Assembly: GCA_021821585.1 (NCBI GenBank)
Contig: JAKACF010000037.1
Coordinates: forward strand, 1 to 14,341
Source: Actinomycetes bacterium
GTDB taxonomy: Bacteria; Actinomycetota; Acidimicrobiia; Acidimicrobiales; Bog-793
Length of the DNA: 14,341 bases
Direction: 5' to 3'
The notes beneath the pieces are model-generated. The model made no database searches, was not told where the DNA came from, and saw only the letters and a list, made by a program, of their open reading frames with translations. Below are positions 12,651-14,341 of this stretch, in pieces; the stretch's first letter is position 1, and every line of letters starts with the position of its first letter. The position numbers and the translations under genes are program-made.

Positions 12651-14341
12651 CCGGACTCGCACCCGATGGCTCGGCTCGTGCCCGGGAGGGGGCGGACATG
12701 CTGGTCGCTCTCGAGCCAGCCAGGCCGGCGGCGGCCCCGGACGGTCGTCCGCCCCGGATCTCGTGGATCTCCATCGACGGCTTCGGCGCACTGGCCGACG
12801 TCTCGCTCGAGCTCCTCGGTGGCGGCCTCACGGTGGTGCTCGGCCCGAACGAGGCCGGAAAGTCGACCGTCTTCGACTTCCTCACGGCCGTGCTGTTCGG
12901 CTTCCCGCCACGAAGAGCAGACGCCCGATACCGCGCACCGGTCCACGGCGGGCGTCACGGAGGTCGCGTCGGCCTCACCGACGCAGCCGGGGAGCCGTGG
13001 GTCGTCGAGCGGCACACGATGCCGCACAAGCACCTGTCGGTCACCCGGCCCGACGGCACACAGGGTGACGAGAGCGACCTGAGACGGCTCCTCGGAGGAG
13101 CCAACGTCGAGCTCTTCCGCGCCGTCTTCGCGGTCGACCTCGACGACCTGCGCCGGCTCGACGGGATGTCGAGCGACGAGGTCCGTGAGGTCATCTTCTC
13201 TTCCTCGCTGCTCGGGCAGCGGCGCTCCGCCTCGAAGGCGATGAAGGAGCTCGAGACCCGGCGCGACGCACTCGTGCGACCCCGCCAGGGCGGGGAGGCG
13301 AACCTCGTGAGCGAGCGCCTGAGAGAGGCACGGCACGAGCTGGCCGCCGCCCGTGAGGCGTCGCGGGCCTTCGCCTCGATGCGCGAGGAGGTCGACGGTC
13401 TCGCCGGAGAGGTGGCCGAGCTCCGGGAGGAAGCAGAGTCGGCGCGAGCAGCGCTCCGGGACGCGACGCTGCTCGGCCGGTGCTGGGCGGTGCTCCTCCG
13501 CCGGCGCGACCTCGAGCACCGGCTCGTTGGGCTGGCGACGCTCGACCCCGGCGAGGAGCGGCTCCTCGAGAGGGAGCCACAGCTCGACTCCCTCGCCGCA
13601 CAGCTGTCGGGGCACCGCGAGCGGCTGGCGGGCTACCGGCAGCTCGTCGAGCGCTCGTCGACGCTGCGCCTGTCGATCGACCGGCGCCGAGAGCAGCTCG
13701 GCGGAGGGGACGTCGAGCTCGCCGAGTCGGACCGCTTCGACCCGGAGTCGCTCGGCGCCGAACTGCGACCACTGGCCGAGCAGCTCGAGCGGGCCGAGCG
13801 CGAGCTCGCCGGCGCCCGGCTGGCCGCCGACCGCGCCGGAGAGGAGGCCACACGGGTCGAGGCCCGCTACGGCGAGGACGCCGGTGCCGGGGGCGACCTC
13901 CCCGAGGCGCCCGTCCTCGAGGAGCGCCTCGTCTCCCTCCAAGAGCTGCGCAGGTGGCTCGGTCGGATCGACGAGCTCGAGCGGGATCTCGAGCTGCGCC
14001 GGCACCGCCAGGCGGTGGCGGCCTCGGCCCGGCGGGCACCCGAGAGCCGCAGGCTCGCCGCTGCCCTCGCTGGCGCCGCCCTCGTGCTGGTGGTGCTCGC
14101 CGTCGTGCTCCTCGCCGATCGGCAGGCACCGGTCGGGGCGGGGCTCGTCCTGCTGGCAGGTGCGCTCGGCTGGTTGGGCTGGCGGGTGGGCCGCATCCGT
14201 GCGACAGAGACGGAGGCGAGCGGCGAGCCCGAGCCCCGCTCCGGCCCCGAGGCCGAGCTCGCACACGCCCGGCGGCGCGTCAACGAGCTCGCAGGGATGC
14301 TCGGGCCGCAGGTGTCGGCGGCCGGCCGCTCGGCGGTCGGT
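12647..14341 (+). CDS. SbcC/YhaN-like AAA ATPase, partial (runs off right edge)
   Basis: First 565 codons, with no stop before the window ends. After an unusual 37-residue extension, an ABC-type ATP-binding half-domain starts at ISWISIDGFGAL. The Walker A motif GPNEAGKST is at 66-74, followed by a signature-like VFAVDLDDLRRLDGMSSDEVREVIFSSSLLG region. From about residue 205 the protein is Glu/Arg/Leu-rich coiled coil. Two hydrophobic helices at about 470-490 and 494-512, separated by DRQAP, sit within this arm, after which coiled coil resumes. The GTG at 12647 overlaps the YhaO-like stop and has GGAGGT at 12635-12640 with 6-base spacing. An internal ATG at 12698 is the alternative. The Walker B end and C-terminus lie outside the window. 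YhaN-type rather than classic SbcC is suggested by the hydrophobic hairpin. Confidence 0.88.
   Translation, partial: MTGLAPDGSARAREGADMLVALEPARPAAAPDGRPPRISWISIDGFGALADVSLELLGGGLTVVLGPNEAGKSTVFDFLTAVLFGFPPRRADARYRAPVHGGRHGGRVGLTDAAGEPWVVERHTMPHKHLSVTRPDGTQGDESDLRRLLGGANVELFRAVFAVDLDDLRRLDGMSSDEVREVIFSSSLLGQRRSASKAMKELETRRDALVRPRQGGEANLVSERLREARHELAAAREASRAFASMREEVDGLAGEVAELREEAESARAALRDATLLGRCWAVLLRRRDLEHRLVGLATLDPGEERLLEREPQLDSLAAQLSGHRERLAGYRQLVERSSTLRLSIDRRREQLGGGDVELAESDRFDPESLGAELRPLAEQLERAERELAGARLAADRAGEEATRVEARYGEDAGAGGDLPEAPVLEERLVSLQELRRWLGRIDELERDLELRRHRQAVAASARRAPESRRLAAALAGAALVLVVLAVVLLADRQAPVGAGLVLLAGALGWLGWRVGRIRATETEASGEPEPRSGPEAELAHARRRVNELAGMLGPQVSAAGRSAVG

Noticed and set aside
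12023..14266. Long (747-codon) minus-strand open frame opposite the YhaO/YhaN-like genes
   Set aside because: Shadow of a GC-rich coding region. It has no recognisable domain, while the plus strand carries complete phosphoesterase motifs and a Walker A motif with coupled start and stop.
11346..14341. Anti-phage defence system built on the nuclease/ATPase pair
   Set aside because: The pair matches the housekeeping YhaO/YhaN (SbcD/SbcC-like) arrangement, and no defence, mobile or phage genes flank it in the window.

Overview
This is a GC-rich, densely coding chromosomal segment. It has nine confident genes or gene parts and no RNA genes, insertion sequences, CRISPR or phage genes that I can see. 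GC content, gene repertoire and promoter style (a TANNNT -10 box placed 7-8 bases before an ATG, i.e. leaderless transcripts) suggest a high-GC actinobacterium, perhaps of the Acidimicrobiia. The taxonomic guess is inference; no marker gene is present.

Left part (1-2995): bases 1-323 hold no confident gene, only a speculative 24-codon leaderless reading frame. Two minus-strand genes follow: phenylalanine 4-hydroxylase (phhA) and, 50 bp downstream of it, a class-C beta-lactamase/EstB-type serine hydrolase. A Lrp/AsnC regulator diverges from phhA. The 123-bp gap between them carries promoters for both and a perfect 15-bp palindrome at the expected phhA transcription start, which looks like an operator. 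A local amino-acid-responsive switch for phenylalanine-to-tyrosine conversion is the natural reading.

Middle left (2985-6515): a tight minus-strand operon encodes a class III aminotransferase resembling HpnO, then a HpnA-type NAD-dependent epimerase/reductase, then a lipoprotein with an alpha/beta-hydrolase fold. HpnO and HpnA homologues belong to hopanoid side-chain biosynthesis, so a membrane-lipid role is likely. The lipoprotein appears to have lost both the catalytic serine and the catalytic histidine of its fold.

Middle right (6578-9534): divergent from the aminotransferase operon, across 62 bp, is a two-gene operon for lysine breakdown: L-lysine 6-aminotransferase (lat) and an ALDH7-like dehydrogenase that should oxidise the semialdehyde/piperideine-6-carboxylate product to 2-aminoadipate. 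Start and stop codons overlap (ATGA).

Right part (9541-14341): a minus-strand thiamine-diphosphate enzyme of the acetolactate-synthase family ends 6 bp from the dehydrogenase. Divergent from it is a leaderless operon for an SbcD/YhaO-like metallophosphoesterase and an SbcC/YhaN-like ATPase. The ATPase runs off the right edge and carries a two-helix hydrophobic hairpin inside its coiled-coil arm.

Most of the window is ordinary metabolism. The items most worth a second look are the catalytically dead-looking lipoprotein in the presumed hopanoid operon, the phhA/Lrp operator region, and the membrane-hairpin SbcC-like ATPase.
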